Assembly: GCA_012719855.1 (NCBI GenBank)
Contig: JAAXZN010000050.1
Coordinates: 62,001-126,000, forward strand
Length of the DNA stretch: 64,000 nt
Direction of reading: 5' to 3'
From: Serratia liquefaciens
GTDB taxonomy: Bacteria; Pseudomonadota; Gammaproteobacteria; Enterobacterales; Enterobacteriaceae
Each line of letters begins with the position of its first letter. Within the stretch, counting starts at the first letter, position 1. This document shows, one piece after another, positions 37,689 to 46,730 of this stretch. The notes beneath the pieces were generated by a model. The model searched no databases. It was given only the letters and a program-made list of their open reading frames with translations, and was not told the origin of the DNA. The translations under genes were made by a program, and so were the position numbers.

Positions 37689-38927
37689 ATGGCTTCGGTA
37701 CCAGAACCCATCAACTGGAAACGTAACCTTTTCGTCACCTGGCTGGGGTGCTTTCTCACCGGGGCCGCATTCAGCCTGATCATGCCCTTCCTGCCGCTCT
37801 ATGTGGAAACCCTTGGCGTTACCGGCCACGAAGCGCTGAACATGTGGTCAGGGCTGGTATTCAGCATCACCTTCCTGTTTTCGGCTATAGCTTCGCCATT
37901 CTGGGGCGGTCTGGCCGATCGCCGCGGGCGCAAGCTGATGCTGTTGCGATCGGCGCTGGGCATGTCGATTGTGATGCTTTTAATGGGCATGGCGCAGAAT
38001 ATCTGGCAGTTTTTGGCGTTGCGCGCAGTGTTGGGCCTGCTCGGCGGTTTTATTCCCAACGCCAATGCCCTGATTGCCACCCAGGTACCGCGCAACCGCA
38101 GCGGCTGGGCGCTGGGCACCCTGTCCACCGGCGGCGTCAGCGGGGCATTGATTGGCCCGTTGATCGGCGGTTTGCTGGCCGACCAGTACGGCTTGCGGCC
38201 AGTGTTCTACATCACCGCCGGCGTACTGTTGGCCTGCTTTGTTTTAACGCTGCTGTACGTCAAAGAGCAATTCACCCCGGTACAGAAGAAAGACATGCTG
38301 CACGCTCGCCAGGTTTTCGCGGCGCTGAAAAGTCCCAAACTGATCCTTAGCCTGTTTGTGACCACCATGATTATTCAGATTGCCACAGGCTCCATTGCGC
38401 CGATTCTGACGCTGTACGTGCGCGATTTGGCCGGCAATATCCATAACCTGGCCTTTGTCAGCGGCCTTATCGCTTCAGTCCCCGGCGTCGCCGCGCTGAT
38501 GAGCGCACCGCGGTTAGGCAAGCTGGGCGACCGAATTGGTCCGGAACGCATTCTGGTATTTATGCTGATCGTGTCGGTGCTGTTGCTGATCCCCATGGCC
38601 TTTGTGCAATCCCCATGGCAGCTCGGCGTGTTGCGCTTCCTGCTTGGTGCCGCCGATGGCGCGCTGTTACCGGCGGTGCAAACGTTGTTGATCTATAACT
38701 GTACCAATCAGGTGGCAGGCCGGATATTCAGCTATAACCAGTCATTCCGGGATATAGGCAACGTCAGCGGCCCGCTGATGGGCGCGGCGGTTTCCGCCAG
38801 TTACGGCTTCCGGGCCGTCTTTTGCGTGACCGCGATGGTGGTGCTGTTCAACGCAATTTACTCCTGGTGGTGTTTGCAACGTCGCCCGAGGCGAATGCGG
38901 GAAGACACCCTGCAAGAGGAGCAATAG
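37689..38927 (+). CDS. mdtG: Multidrug efflux MFS transporter MdtG
   Basis: A 412-residue proton-driven exporter with 12 membrane segments, linked in E. coli to fosfomycin and deoxycholate resistance. The MFS motif A is clear ([18 protein letters not shown], loop 2-3), and [18 protein letters not shown] in TM5 is the antiporter motif C region. The frame opens at 37641, but the ATG at 37689 is preceded by AGGA and is followed by [15 protein letters not shown], which aligns with E. coli MdtG. In E. coli the gene also neighbours lpxL and belongs to the mar/sox/rob regulon; I did not see a clear marbox. Confidence 0.92.
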   Translation: MASVPEPINWKRNLFVTWLGCFLTGAAFSLIMPFLPLYVETLGVTGHEALNMWSGLVFSITFLFSAIASPFWGGLADRRGRKLMLLRSALGMSIVMLLMGMAQNIWQFLALRAVLGLLGGFIPNANALIATQVPRNRSGWALGTLSTGGVSGALIGPLIGGLLADQYGLRPVFYITAGVLLACFVLTLLYVKEQFTPVQKKDMLHARQVFAALKSPKLILSLFVTTMIIQIATGSIAPILTLYVRDLAGNIHNLAFVSGLIASVPGVAALMSAPRLGKLGDRIGPERILVFMLIVSVLLLIPMAFVQSPWQLGVLRFLLGAADGALLPAVQTLLIYNCTNQVAGRIFSYNQSFRDIGNVSGPLMGAAVSASYGFRAVFCVTAMVVLFNAIYSWWCLQRRPRRMREDTLQEEQ

Positions 38928-39400
38928 CCGCATTTATCACCAGTTCTGTCCTCATAAAGGGTCGACGGCCTGTTTACCCTACTTTTCGCGTTGATACCCT
39001 CACTTCCTCTCTTCACGCTCACCACAAGAAAAACAATCATATAATTATTTGTTTTTAAACAAATAATTAACTTTTAGCGCAATAAATCGCCTGTCAATAA
39101 CATTCCCTCTCCAACCAACATAAAAACCAGGAAAGGAGATGTTTGTCGACTTTTCATCTAAAAAATGGGATACAGGGACTAGACAAAACCATCATCCAGT
39201 TATCAAATGGTTAAATAATATCACGCCAGTTGTAAATCATTGGCCAAGTGAAAAAAGGCTAACGCGCTTTCCACGGTTAACGGGCGCTGCGGCAACGGTT
39301 TTGTCGGGTAATCCACATTGGGTGGATCACCTTCCTTAAATACACATACATACCACAGTATAAGCTGCATCATTGCGGCGCATTTTATTGGGAAGACGTT
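38928..39400. other. Non-coding gap between mdtG and the peptide permease
   Basis: This 473-bp region is AT-rich and has no gene I can support; the 66-codon frame at 39139 has no protein-like composition. It contains the perfect AT-rich palindrome at 39042-39069 and must carry the promoter of the permease at 39401. The region just before that gene (CTTCCTTAAATACACATACA) has no evident ribosome site until GGAAGACGTT. Confidence 0.6.
39042..39069. repeat. Perfect 13-bp AT-rich inverted repeat
   Basis: TAATTATTTGTTT-TT-AAACAAATAATTA, two perfect 13-bp arms with a 2-bp centre. It may be a dimeric operator or, at the end of the mdtG transcript, a weak hairpin. It is 332 bp from the next start. 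Confidence 0.6.
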
Positions 39401-40954
39401 ATGCAATCCTCTGTTAATAAACAAGAAAGCCGGACCTTCTTCGGCCATCCTTATCCGCTCGGATCCCTGTTCTTTACCGAAATGTGGGAGCGGTTCTCGT
39501 TTTACAGCATTCGCCCATTACTGATCCTGTTTATGGCCGCCACGGTGTACGACGGCGGTATGGGTTTGGCACGTGAAAACGCCTCGGCGATTGTCGGCAT
39601 TTTCGCCGGCAGCATGTACCTGGCTGCCCTGCCGGGCGGCTGGTTGGCGGATAACTGGCTTGGCCAGCAAAAAGCGGTGTGGTACGGCTCGATTCTGATC
39701 GCGATCGGCCACCTGTCGATCGCGCTGTCCGCCATCATGGGCAACAACCTGTTCTTTATCGGCCTGATGTTCATCGTGCTCGGGTCCGGCCTGTTCAAAA
39801 CCTGTATCTCGGTGATGGTCGGTACGCTGTATAAGAAAGGCGACAACCGCCGCGACGGTGGCTTCTCGCTGTTTTATATGGGTATCAACATGGGCTCGTT
39901 CATCGCCCCGCTGATCTCCGGTTGGTTGATCCGTTCCCACGGCTGGCATTGGGGTTTCGGCATCGGCGGGATCGGGATGTTGGTGGCGCTGGTGATCTTC
40001 CGCGTCTTTGCGGTACCGGCGATGAAGCGCTATGACAGCGAAGTCGGCCTGGACTCCACCTGGAATAACCCGGTCGCCAAGAAAAATGGTGTCGGTCGCT
40101 GGCTGCTGGCGTTAGCCGTCGGCGTGGCGGTGATTATCACCCTGATTGCCCAAGGCATCATCGTGATTAACCCGGTAGCGGTGGCCAGCATGCTGGTTTA
40201 CGTGATTGCCGCCTCGGTGACCCTGTACTTCATTTATCTGTTCGTGTTTGCCGGCCTGAGCCGCAAAGAGCGTGCCCGCCTGCTGGTCTGCTTTATCCTG
40301 CTGGTGTCGGCCGCCTTCTTCTGGTCCGCATTCGAACAGAAACCGACCTCGTTCAACCTGTTCGCCAACGACTACACCAACCGTATGATCGGCGATTTCG
40401 AGATCCCGGCGGTTTGGTTCCAGTCAATCAACGCCCTGTTTATTATCCTGCTGGCACCGGTATTTAGCTGGGCATGGCCGGCCCTGGCACGTAACAAGGT
40501 ACGCCTGAGCAGCATCACCAAGTTCGTTATCGGCATCCTGTTCGCCGCGGCAGGCTTTGGCCTGATGATGCTGGCAGCGCAGAACGTTCTGAGCAACGGC
40601 GGTGCCGGTGTGTCTCCGATGTGGCTGGTGGGCAGCATCCTGATGCTGACGCTGGGTGAACTCTGCCTTAGCCCAATCGGCTTGGCGACCATGACCCTGT
40701 TGGCCCCGGAAAGAATGCGCGGTCAGATGATGGGCCTGTGGTTCTGTGCCAGCGCGCTGGGTAACCTGGCTGCCGGCCTGATCGGCGGCCATGTTAAGGC
40801 CGACCAACTGGAAATGCTGCCTAACCTGTTCGCACGCTGCTCGATTGCGCTGCTGATTTGTGCCGCGGTGCTGACCCTGTTGATCGTCCCTATCCGTCGC
40901 ATGATGGAAAATACTCAAGGTAAAAGCGCGCAGAAACCGGCGACCAACGCCTGA
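39401..40954 (+). CDS. POT/PTR family peptide MFS transporter
   Basis: A 517-residue proton-coupled di-/tripeptide permease with about 14 hydrophobic segments. The N-terminal PTR motif is seen as FFTEMWERFSFYSIRPLLILF (a variant of ExxERFxYY), and the second motif is FSLFYMGINMGSFIAPLISGWL. It is more divergent from E. coli DtpA/DtpB than most genes here are from their orthologues, so I give no symbol. It is monocistronic, with an upstream AT-rich control region and a strong terminator after it. Confidence 0.88.
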   Translation: MQSSVNKQESRTFFGHPYPLGSLFFTEMWERFSFYSIRPLLILFMAATVYDGGMGLARENASAIVGIFAGSMYLAALPGGWLADNWLGQQKAVWYGSILIAIGHLSIALSAIMGNNLFFIGLMFIVLGSGLFKTCISVMVGTLYKKGDNRRDGGFSLFYMGINMGSFIAPLISGWLIRSHGWHWGFGIGGIGMLVALVIFRVFAVPAMKRYDSEVGLDSTWNNPVAKKNGVGRWLLALAVGVAVIITLIAQGIIVINPVAVASMLVYVIAASVTLYFIYLFVFAGLSRKERARLLVCFILLVSAAFFWSAFEQKPTSFNLFANDYTNRMIGDFEIPAVWFQSINALFIILLAPVFSWAWPALARNKVRLSSITKFVIGILFAAAGFGLMMLAAQNVLSNGGAGVSPMWLVGSILMLTLGELCLSPIGLATMTLLAPERMRGQMMGLWFCASALGNLAAGLIGGHVKADQLEMLPNLFARCSIALLICAAVLTLLIVPIRRMMENTQGKSAQKPATNA

Positions 40955-40977
40955 TAGTCTTTACGCTTTACCCTTTC

Positions 40978-41006
40978 AGCCAGCGCCCGGTGCGCTGGCT
41001 TTTTTA
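40978..41006 (+). terminator. Terminator after the peptide permease
   Basis: AGCCAGCGC-CCGGT-GCGCTGGCT followed by TTTTTT. It overlaps the last codons of the convergent VOC gene. Confidence 0.88.
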
Positions 41007-41402
41007 TGTCCCCCACGCCTGCTGTTGCAGCACCACCCGGTAACCGTCCGGATCCTCGAACGTCTGCCCATGGGCATCCCAATAAGGGTTGTATGCCGCA
41101 ACGCGCCGAAAACCGGCGGTCAGCATGCGCTGGCATCCTGTAACCCACTCCTGTTCATCCGGTAAATAAAACACCAGCAAGTGATCCTGCGTCGGCGCCT
41201 GCCCCACCGCCACTCCCCGATGATGGGTAAACTCAAGGTGATAACCGCGCTGCGGGTGCCCGACCATTATGCCGTCAAAACCCTGATGATCGCGGAACTC
41301 ACCCAACCGTTCGAAGCCCAGGCCCTGGCAGTACAGGGTCGCAATCTCCTGCAATCTGTCGGTCGGGCGCGCAATGCGCAACACCGCGTTAGCTATCGGC
41401 AT
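41004..41402 (-). CDS. VOC (glyoxalase/bleomycin resistance) family protein
   Basis: A 132-residue vicinal-oxygen-chelate protein. The two repeated beta-alpha-beta-beta-beta units run from NAVLRIARPTDRLQEIATLYCQGLGF to FEDPDGYRVVLQQQAWG; the FEDPDGYRVVL end with Asp/Glu is the standard metal-site motif. It may act on a thiol adduct or a sulfur compound, judged by its neighbours, but this is inference. The ATG at 41402 overlaps the stop of the upstream YeeE gene (TAATG), so the last gene of the ArsR operon is translationally coupled. Confidence 0.85.
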   Translation of the reverse strand: MPIANAVLRIARPTDRLQEIATLYCQGLGFERLGEFRDHQGFDGIMVGHPQRGYHLEFTHHRGVAVGQAPTQDHLLVFYLPDEQEWVTGCQRMLTAGFRRVAAYNPYWDAHGQTFEDPDGYRVVLQQQAWGT

Positions 41403-41821
41403 TATTTTCTCCAAAACAGAATAACTTCATACAACGCCATTCCCGCCAGCATTGCCGCAACGAACTGCCAGCCGGCTAACGAGCCCGCACCGGCCAGTAC
41501 CCAGGCGGGGCCGGGACAGATGCCCGCCATTCCCCACCCAATGCCAAACAGCGCGCTGCCGGCCAATAAGCGACGGTCGATGCGACGGGAAGACGGAAGT
41601 TGTACTGTTTCACCCAACAAGGTACGTGGTCGGCGGCGAACCCAAAAGAACGCCGGTGCCGCCACCGCTATCGCTCCCACCATCACCAGGGCCAGTGACG
41701 GATCCCAGTGGCCGGTAACATCGAGAAAGGCCAGCACCTTGGCGGGATTGGTCATTCCGGCGACGATCAGACCAAGGCCAAAGATGGCGCCACTCAGTAA
41801 GGCAAACACGGATCGGTACAT
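41402..41821 (-). CDS. YeeE/YedE family (DUF6691) sulfur transporter, second half
   Basis: A 139-residue membrane protein with four hydrophobic helices; the counterpart of the C-terminal half of single-chain YeeE/TsuA thiosulfate channels. The conserved Cys motif appears as IGWGMAGICPGPAWVLAGAG, which carries sulfur in the known thiosulfate channel. I chose the ATG at 41821, with GGAGGTG upstream; a GTG at 41839 overlaps the previous gene. It works with the next upstream gene as a two-part transporter. Confidence 0.85.
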   Translation of the reverse strand: MYRSVFALLSGAIFGLGLIVAGMTNPAKVLAFLDVTGHWDPSLALVMVGAIAVAAPAFFWVRRRPRTLLGETVQLPSSRRIDRRLLAGSALFGIGWGMAGICPGPAWVLAGAGSLAGWQFVAAMLAGMALYEVILFWRK

Positions 41822-41825
41822 GACG

Positions 41826-42260
41826 TTAAACACCTCCACACTGGCGGACGGCCCATACCGTAATAAACCCCAACAGCATAAATACCGCCGTGGCCATCAG
41901 TGAACGCGGAGACAATCTCGCCACGCCGCAAACACCGTGGCCGCTGGTACAGCCGCCGCCCAGGCGAGTCCCCAGCCCGACCAATACCCCGGCGGCGATC
42001 AGCCATAAACTGCTGCCGCTAACCGGCATGTCCGGTAAAGGCCTGACGATACGATACAACCAGGGCGAAACCAGCAACCCGACAAGAAATGCGAGCCGCC
42101 AGCCTTTCTCTTTGCCCTGCGGCGTCAGCAGGCCACCGGTAATGCCGCTGATGCCGGCGATGCGGCCGTTAAACAGCAACAACAGCGCCACCGCGCTGCC
42201 GATAATCCCCCCGCCGACCAGCGCAGACAGCGGGGTAAAATGCAGCCAGTCGAGGGTCAT
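41826..42260 (-). CDS. YeeE/YedE family sulfur transporter, first half
   Basis: A 144-residue membrane protein, the N-terminal-half counterpart of the split YeeE/YedE transporter. LLLLFNGRIAGISGITGGLL and the LGTRLGGGCTSGHGVCGVARLS motif with its Cys residues are the signature of this family, proposed to pass thiosulfate or persulfide sulfur. The ATG at 42260 overlaps the TGA of the ArsR gene (ATGA), so it is coupled to the regulator. Confidence 0.87.
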   Translation of the reverse strand: MTLDWLHFTPLSALVGGGIIGSAVALLLLFNGRIAGISGITGGLLTPQGKEKGWRLAFLVGLLVSPWLYRIVRPLPDMPVSGSSLWLIAAGVLVGLGTRLGGGCTSGHGVCGVARLSPRSLMATAVFMLLGFITVWAVRQCGGV

Positions 42261-42568
42261 GGCCTCTCCTCCCGTGCCGGGCAATAGAGTTGATATAAAG
42301 TATTAAGCAGCGCCAGTGCCTTCCGATCGCAAACGGCATAGTAGATTTGTTTGCCGTCGCGCCGCGTTGACACCAGTCCTTCCTGGCGCAGTACGCCAAG
42401 CTGTTGCGAAAGCGTCGGCTGGCGGATCTCCAGCGCCTGTGACAGCTCCCCCACCGACATCTCGCCCTGGCTGAGTTGACACAGCAGAAGCAAACGATCT
42501 TCATTGCCCAGCGTCCGCAGCAACGCCCCGGCCTGCGTTGCCGCCTGCCTCATACTGTCGATATCCAT
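42257..42568 (-). CDS. ArsR family repressor, BigR/SqrR-like (sulfide/persulfide sensor)
   Basis: A 103-residue winged-helix repressor with the phrase LRTLGNEDRLLLLCQLSQGEMSVGEL and the recognition helix IRQPTLSQQLGVLRQEGLVSTRRDGKQIYY, typical of BigR. Cys30 (in LLLLCQL) and Cys96 (in LYQLYCP) correspond to the two cysteines that form a tetrasulfide link in BigR and SqrR when persulfide rises. An extra Cys80 is present. It heads a coupled four-gene operon with the two YeeE/YedE halves and the VOC gene. The frame opens at 42583, but the ATG at 42568 has a strong GGAGGG site. Confidence 0.87.
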   Translation of the reverse strand: MDIDSMRQAATQAGALLRTLGNEDRLLLLCQLSQGEMSVGELSQALEIRQPTLSQQLGVLRQEGLVSTRRDGKQIYYAVCDRKALALLNTLYQLYCPAREERP

Positions 42569-42577
42569 CGTCCCTCC

Positions 42578-42605
42578 AAACAATTTATAAAATTATATAT
42601 TGTTT
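42578..42605. promoter_or_regulatory. Palindromic operator of the BigR-like regulator
   Basis: AAACAATTTATA and TATATATTGTTT are inverted arms (one mismatch) around AAAT, just upstream of the ArsR gene start. AT-rich palindromes of this kind are BigR/SqrR operators, so autoregulation and derepression by persulfide are expected. Confidence 0.7.
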
Positions 42606-42675
42606 ATTTATAGACTATAACACCTCACCGTACCAGAGGCTGGTACGAAAGGTATCGGCGTGGCATGCTGCCATT

Positions 42676-43470
42676 ATGATTTTCCGTGGACCGGGGATGC
42701 CCCAAGAAATGCTGCTTTTTCATGACGCTGTGCCCGCGAACCGCTCGATTGTGCCGGTCGCCAAAGATTATCAGCACGGCGAGTTCGAGCCGCTCCATTA
42801 CCACGATTGCGCACAGTTGATTCATAGCCTGAGCGGCGTAGTCCAGGTGAATACTCGTCTGGGCAGTTGGGTGGTGCCCCCCGGCCGCGGCGTCTGGCTG
42901 CCCGCTCGGGTAGAACACAGCCTGCAGATCACCGGCAAAGTGGCGGCGAGAGCGCTGCTGGTGGATCCGCTGGCGCGCGCCGATCTGCCGGCAAGCTGCG
43001 AAGTGGTGCAGGTATCACCGTTGCTGCGTGAATTGATTATCTGCGCGATGGACATTACTGCGGATTACCCCGCAGGAGGCCGTGAAGAGCGGATCATGGA
43101 GTTGATCCTGGATGAGCTGCGCGTACTGCCTATTTTGCCGCTGAATTTGCCTGAGCCACGCAGCGATGCTTTGTTGACGCTGTGCCGACATATTCAGCAA
43201 TCGCTGGCCCACCCCTGGGAGTTAGAGCAGGCGGCCCGCTACATCAACGTCAGCGGCCGCACGCTGTCACGACGTTTTCAACGAGAAACCGGGCTGCGTT
43301 TTGGCGACTGGGTGCGCCGCGCCCGTTTGCTAGCGGCATTGAATGCCCTGGCCGCCGGACATTCGGTGCTGGAAGTGGCGCTGGACTTGGGCTATGACAG
43401 CCCCAGTGCTTTCAGCGCCATGTTCCGCCGCCTGCTGGGCGTAGCGCCCAGTGCTTATTTCGCTAAATAA
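42676..43470 (+). CDS. AraC family transcriptional regulator with cupin sensor domain
   Basis: A 264-residue regulator. The N-terminal cupin has [21 protein letters not shown] and [14 protein letters not shown], the usual HxH..metal-type barrel of the AraC effector domain. The C-terminal DNA-binding domain starts near residue 160 and includes [28 protein letters not shown] and [21 protein letters not shown] chose ATG 42676; ATG 42697 is also possible, and the longer frame from 42538 is unlikely because it runs through the ArsR operator. It is divergent from the ArsR operon and overlaps the convergent leuA gene by 16 nt. Target unknown. Confidence 0.85.
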   Translation: MIFRGPGMPQEMLLFHDAVPANRSIVPVAKDYQHGEFEPLHYHDCAQLIHSLSGVVQVNTRLGSWVVPPGRGVWLPARVEHSLQITGKVAARALLVDPLARADLPASCEVVQVSPLLRELIICAMDITADYPAGGREERIMELILDELRVLPILPLNLPEPRSDALLTLCRHIQQSLAHPWELEQAARYINVSGRTLSRRFQRETGLRFGDWVRRARLLAALNALAAGHSVLEVALDLGYDSPSAFSAMFRRLLGVAPSAYFAK

Positions 43471-45125
43471 CGCGCAGCCACGTTGAACAGTGCCTGCAGG
43501 GAAGCGCTGGCGGAATCGACGTCGATGCCGACCCCGTAAGCCGCCTCACCGTGCGCCAGCGTGCAGCGAATATAGGCCACGGCACGGCTCTGGCTCTGGT
43601 GCCCCAGCGTATGTTCATGGTAGTCCTCTATCGCCATATTCAGACCAAAGCGCTGGCGCAGCGCATCCACCGCGCTGGACAACAAACCGTTCCCTACCCC
43701 CAGCAGCCTTTGCTGTTGCCCTTCGAACAACACCCTGGCACTGAAACTGTAAGCCTCGATGCTGTGGCTTTCGGTCTGATAGCTCAGCAACTGCAGCCGC
43801 GGTTGTTCAACCAAACCATAGCTGATTCTAAACAGCCGCCACAGCTCGGCGGTGGTCATCTCTTTGCCGCTGCCGTCGGTCGCCTGCTGCACCACCTTGC
43901 TGAAATCAATTTGCAGCCCACGCGGCAACGACAGCCCATGGTTCTGCTCCAGCAGCCAGGCGGCGCCGCTTTTGCCCGACTGGCTGTTAACCCGGATCAC
44001 CGCCTCATAGCTGCAGCCGACGTCCGCCGGATCGAGCGGTAAATAAGGCACCTGCCACAGGCCGTCCTGCCTCTGCTGTTGGGCGGCAAAGCCTTTTTTG
44101 ATCGCATCCTGATGAGAGCCGGAGAAGGCGGTGAACACCAACTCACCGGCGTAAGGATGACGTGGATGCACAGGCAGTTGGTTGCACTGCTCGACCACCT
44201 CCACCACCTGCTTCAGTTGGCTGAAATCCAGCCCCGGGGCAACGCCCTGGGTATACAGGTTGAGCGCCAGCGTCACCAGATCAACGTTACCGGTACGTTC
44301 ACCGTTGCCGAACAGACAGCCCTCGACCCGATCGGCACCGGCCAGCATCGCCAGCTCGGCACAGGCCACTCCGGTGCCACGATCGTTGTGCGGATGCACG
44401 CTGATGGTCACCCGGTTGCGCTGACTGAAACGGCGGCAGAACCACTCAATCTGGTCGGCATAGACGTTCGGCGTACTGACCTCCACCGTGGCCGGCAGGT
44501 TGATGATCATCGGGCGCCCCGGCCCGGGCTGCCAGACATCGGCAACGGCCTCGCAGATTTCCAGCGCAAACTCCAGCTCGGTAAAACAGAAAGTCTCCGG
44601 CGAATATTCGAAGGTCCAGGCCGTTTCCGGCTGCTGCTCGCACTGCTGCCGAATACGCAGCGCGCCATTAACCGCCAGCGCTACCGTCGCCGCCTTGTCC
44701 TGTTTGAAGACAATTTCCCGGAACATCGGTGCGGTAGCGTTATACAGGTGCACGATAGCGCGCGGTGCGCCACGCAACGCTTCAAAGCTACGGTCGATCA
44801 AATCGTCTCGCGATTGGGTCAGCACCTGAATGCTGACGTCGTCCGGGATCAATTGCTCATCAATCAGCGAGCGGACAAAATCGAAGTCCGTTTGCGAGGC
44901 GGAAGGAAACGCCACCTCGATCTCTTTGAACCCGCACGCCAGGAGCATCTGGTAAAACTGGCGCTTACGGACGTTATCCATAGGTTCTGCCAGCGCCTGA
45001 TTGCCGTCACGCAGATCGCTGGAGCACCAGCGCGGTGCCTGCTGCAAAGTGCGGCCGGGCCACTGGCGGTCCGGTAAAGTCACGGGCGGGAACGGACGGT
45101 ATTTGATGGAAGGGTCGGTTAACAT
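43455..45125 (-). CDS. leuA: 2-isopropylmalate synthase, type 2 (LeuA2)
   Basis: Condenses acetyl-CoA with 2-oxoisovalerate, first step of leucine synthesis. The 556-residue protein belongs to the actinobacterial/pseudomonad type: the active motif [15 protein letters not shown] (about residue 35), metal site [12 protein letters not shown] (His-x-His, about 244), and a C-terminal regulatory domain (about 430-556) ending [18 protein letters not shown]. It differs from the enterobacterial type-1 LeuA of the leuABCD operon and stands alone here, so it is probably a second enzyme or one for a related alpha-keto acid. Good AGGAGAG site. It is divergent from msyB. Confidence 0.9.
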   Translation of the reverse strand: MLTDPSIKYRPFPPVTLPDRQWPGRTLQQAPRWCSSDLRDGNQALAEPMDNVRKRQFYQMLLACGFKEIEVAFPSASQTDFDFVRSLIDEQLIPDDVSIQVLTQSRDDLIDRSFEALRGAPRAIVHLYNATAPMFREIVFKQDKAATVALAVNGALRIRQQCEQQPETAWTFEYSPETFCFTELEFALEICEAVADVWQPGPGRPMIINLPATVEVSTPNVYADQIEWFCRRFSQRNRVTISVHPHNDRGTGVACAELAMLAGADRVEGCLFGNGERTGNVDLVTLALNLYTQGVAPGLDFSQLKQVVEVVEQCNQLPVHPRHPYAGELVFTAFSGSHQDAIKKGFAAQQQRQDGLWQVPYLPLDPADVGCSYEAVIRVNSQSGKSGAAWLLEQNHGLSLPRGLQIDFSKVVQQATDGSGKEMTTAELWRLFRISYGLVEQPRLQLLSYQTESHSIEAYSFSARVLFEGQQQRLLGVGNGLLSSAVDALRQRFGLNMAIEDYHEHTLGHQSQSRAVAYIRCTLAHGEAAYGVGIDVDSASASLQALFNVAARYLAK

Positions 45126-45332
45126 GGCACTCTCCTGGCGGTAATAAGCAATGCCCTATTATTTCCCGCCGCGATCTCCCCTGCTCCCGCTTAGCAGACA
45201 ACCATCGTCGCGAAACGGACAACAAAAAAATTTGCATCCTGCGCCAGTACGGCAACAATTAATTTTGACGTTTGCCATGGCGCTTCAGCGCCCCCAGCCC
45301 CTGAGCAAAGCTTTCCCTGACTGGAGAAAAAT

Positions 45333-45710
45333 ATGAGCCTGTATGCAACCCTGGAAGAAGCCGTTGAAGCGGCGCGCGAAGAGTTTATCGAGTCTGCCGA
45401 AGGCGGTAACGACAACGAACCGCCGATGCCGCAACAATTCAATCTGCAAAAATACGTGATGCTGGATGGTGATATCATGTGGCAGGCCGAATTCTTTGAA
45501 CAAGAAGGCGAATCGGTCGAGTGCCTGACGTTACGCAGCGGCGCCGCTGCTCAGGCTATTTTCGACGGGGATTATGACGAAGTCGAAATCAACGTCGAAT
45601 GGATTGAGGAAAATACGCTGCACGAGTGGGAAGAAGGAGACTTCCAGCTCGATCCACCGTTGGATACCGAAGAGGGCCAGACAGCCGCCGACGAGTGGGA
45701 TGAGCGTTGA
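45333..45710 (+). CDS. msyB: Acidic protein MsyB
   Basis: A very acidic 125-residue cytosolic protein found in E. coli as a multicopy suppressor of secY and secA defects. The segments MSLYATLEEAVEAAREEFIES, QQFNLQKYVMLDGDIMWQAEFF and ENTLHEWEEGDFQLDPPLDTEEG are close to E. coli MsyB. In E. coli it lies after mdtG and before mdoGH; here it is on the same side but separated by the inserted 39-45 kb block. A G/C-rich hairpin (45719-45744) follows. Confidence 0.93.
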   Translation: MSLYATLEEAVEAAREEFIESAEGGNDNEPPMPQQFNLQKYVMLDGDIMWQAEFFEQEGESVECLTLRSGAAAQAIFDGDYDEVEINVEWIEENTLHEWEEGDFQLDPPLDTEEGQTAADEWDER

Positions 45711-45718
45711 ATGATAAC

Positions 45719-45744
45719 GGGCGGGAGCAGACAATCCCCCGCCC
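45719..45744 (+). terminator. Weak terminator-like hairpin after msyB
   Basis: GGGCGGG and CCCGCCC arms with a 12-nt loop, followed by TTCAC rather than a T-run. It may attenuate read-through into the GNAT gene. Confidence 0.5.
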
Positions 45745-45772
45745 TTCACCCTATGATTTTCTGAGAGGCTGC

Positions 45773-46321
45773 ATGATTATCCGCCAGGCACGTCCCGAAG
45801 ATTTCCCCGCAATTTTGCAACTGCAAACACAAAACACCCCGGCAAACTTGAGCGACAGTCAAAAGCGCCAGGGGTTTATCGTCTCGCGCATGAATGAGGC
45901 GCAGCTCGCAAGCATTAATCAGGGGCTGGGCATTCTGGTGGCGGTTGAAGGTGAAGCCCTGGCCGGGTTTGTCTGCCTGATGCCGACAAATGCGCAACCG
46001 CACCCGCCGGTGGTGGATGCGATGCTGGACACGCTGGCCGGTCAATCATTCAAGGGACGGCCACTGAGTGAGCAGCAGGTGTTTCTGTATGGTCCGGTGT
46101 GCCTTGACACCGCCTGGCGTGGCAAAGGCGTGCTGAAGCAGCTCTACGCCGCCGTCAAGGCGCGTACCCGCAAGGAGTTCGACGTGGGTGCACTCTTTAT
46201 TGACGACAGTAACCCGCATTCGTTGGCGGCTCATGTGCAGGGATTGCAGATGACGGCGCTGGCCCCGTTCCGCTGTGGCGATCAGGGTTACCAACTGGTG
46301 GTATTTGCCACCGGGGATTAG
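45773..46321 (+). CDS. GNAT family N-acetyltransferase
   Basis: A 182-residue acetyltransferase. It has the N-terminal MIIRQARPEDFPAILQLQ and the acetyl-CoA-binding region VCLDTAWRGKGVLKQLYAAVKAR, a variant of the (R/Q)xxGxG/A loop. The acceptor is unknown. The ATG at 45773 has GAGAGG upstream; the longer frame overlaps msyB and lacks support. It converges on yceK with 1 nt between the stops. Confidence 0.83.
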   Translation: MIIRQARPEDFPAILQLQTQNTPANLSDSQKRQGFIVSRMNEAQLASINQGLGILVAVEGEALAGFVCLMPTNAQPHPPVVDAMLDTLAGQSFKGRPLSEQQVFLYGPVCLDTAWRGKGVLKQLYAAVKARTRKEFDVGALFIDDSNPHSLAAHVQGLQMTALAPFRCGDQGYQLVVFATGD

Positions 46322-46322
46322 C

Positions 46323-46568
46323 TTACTCGTAGGGGCCGTGTTGGGCGTCAAACGGCAGCATAAAGGTATCTACCACCATCGACAGCGGCACATCAATGAC
46401 CGTGATATACCGCCAGGGGCTGTCGCGCAGATCCCACTGAACGCCCGGATAATATTGATGGCCGTGCCCGGCTCCCGGCACCGTGCGACTGATAATGCTG
46501 CCGCAGCCGGTTAACGCCGTGACTCCTGCCACCACCACTACCAGACGAAGAAGAGAAGAGAGATTCAC
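46323..46568 (-). CDS. yceK: YceK/YidQ family lipoprotein
   Basis: An 81-residue predicted outer membrane lipoprotein. The signal ends in the lipobox ALTGC, followed by GSIISRTVPGAGHGHQYYPG and DVPLSMVVDTFMLPFDAQHGPYE, which match E. coli YceK almost throughout. Function unknown. The frame is open to 46703, but similarity begins around a GTG at 46568 (a TTG at 46571 is possible). It lies downstream of opgGH, as in E. coli, beyond a terminator. Confidence 0.85.
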   Translation of the reverse strand: MNLSSLLRLVVVVAGVTALTGCGSIISRTVPGAGHGHQYYPGVQWDLRDSPWRYITVIDVPLSMVVDTFMLPFDAQHGPYE

Positions 46569-46674
46569 CAAAATGACTTTTGCCCCGGGTTGTTTTGAGG
46601 GGCCACAACGCCCGGCGCGAATTTTAACACAGTTTTTGCCTGCCAGTTTGTCAGCATTGCGTAAGCTAAAAGCC

Positions 46675-46711
46675 AAAAAAAACGGGGAACACGCCTTGCG
46701 CATTCCCCGTT
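46675..46711 (-). terminator. Terminator of the opgGH operon
   Basis: AACGGGGAA and TTCCCCGTT arms with a 13-nt loop; the A-run on the left reads as a T-run on the minus strand. It lies just after opgH. Confidence 0.85.
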
Positions 46712-46730
46712 TGGGTCACCCGATCAGCTT

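Noticed and set aside
39139-39339. A 66-codon ORF upstream of the peptide permease
   Set aside because: It has GGAAAGGAG before the ATG, but the product looks random and the frame shares the region with the expected promoter. I kept it out of the gene list, though a leader peptide cannot be excluded.
44079-45077. A 332-codon frame antisense to leuA
   Set aside because: Shadow frame with no recognisable protein and Arg/His bias; LeuA is clear.
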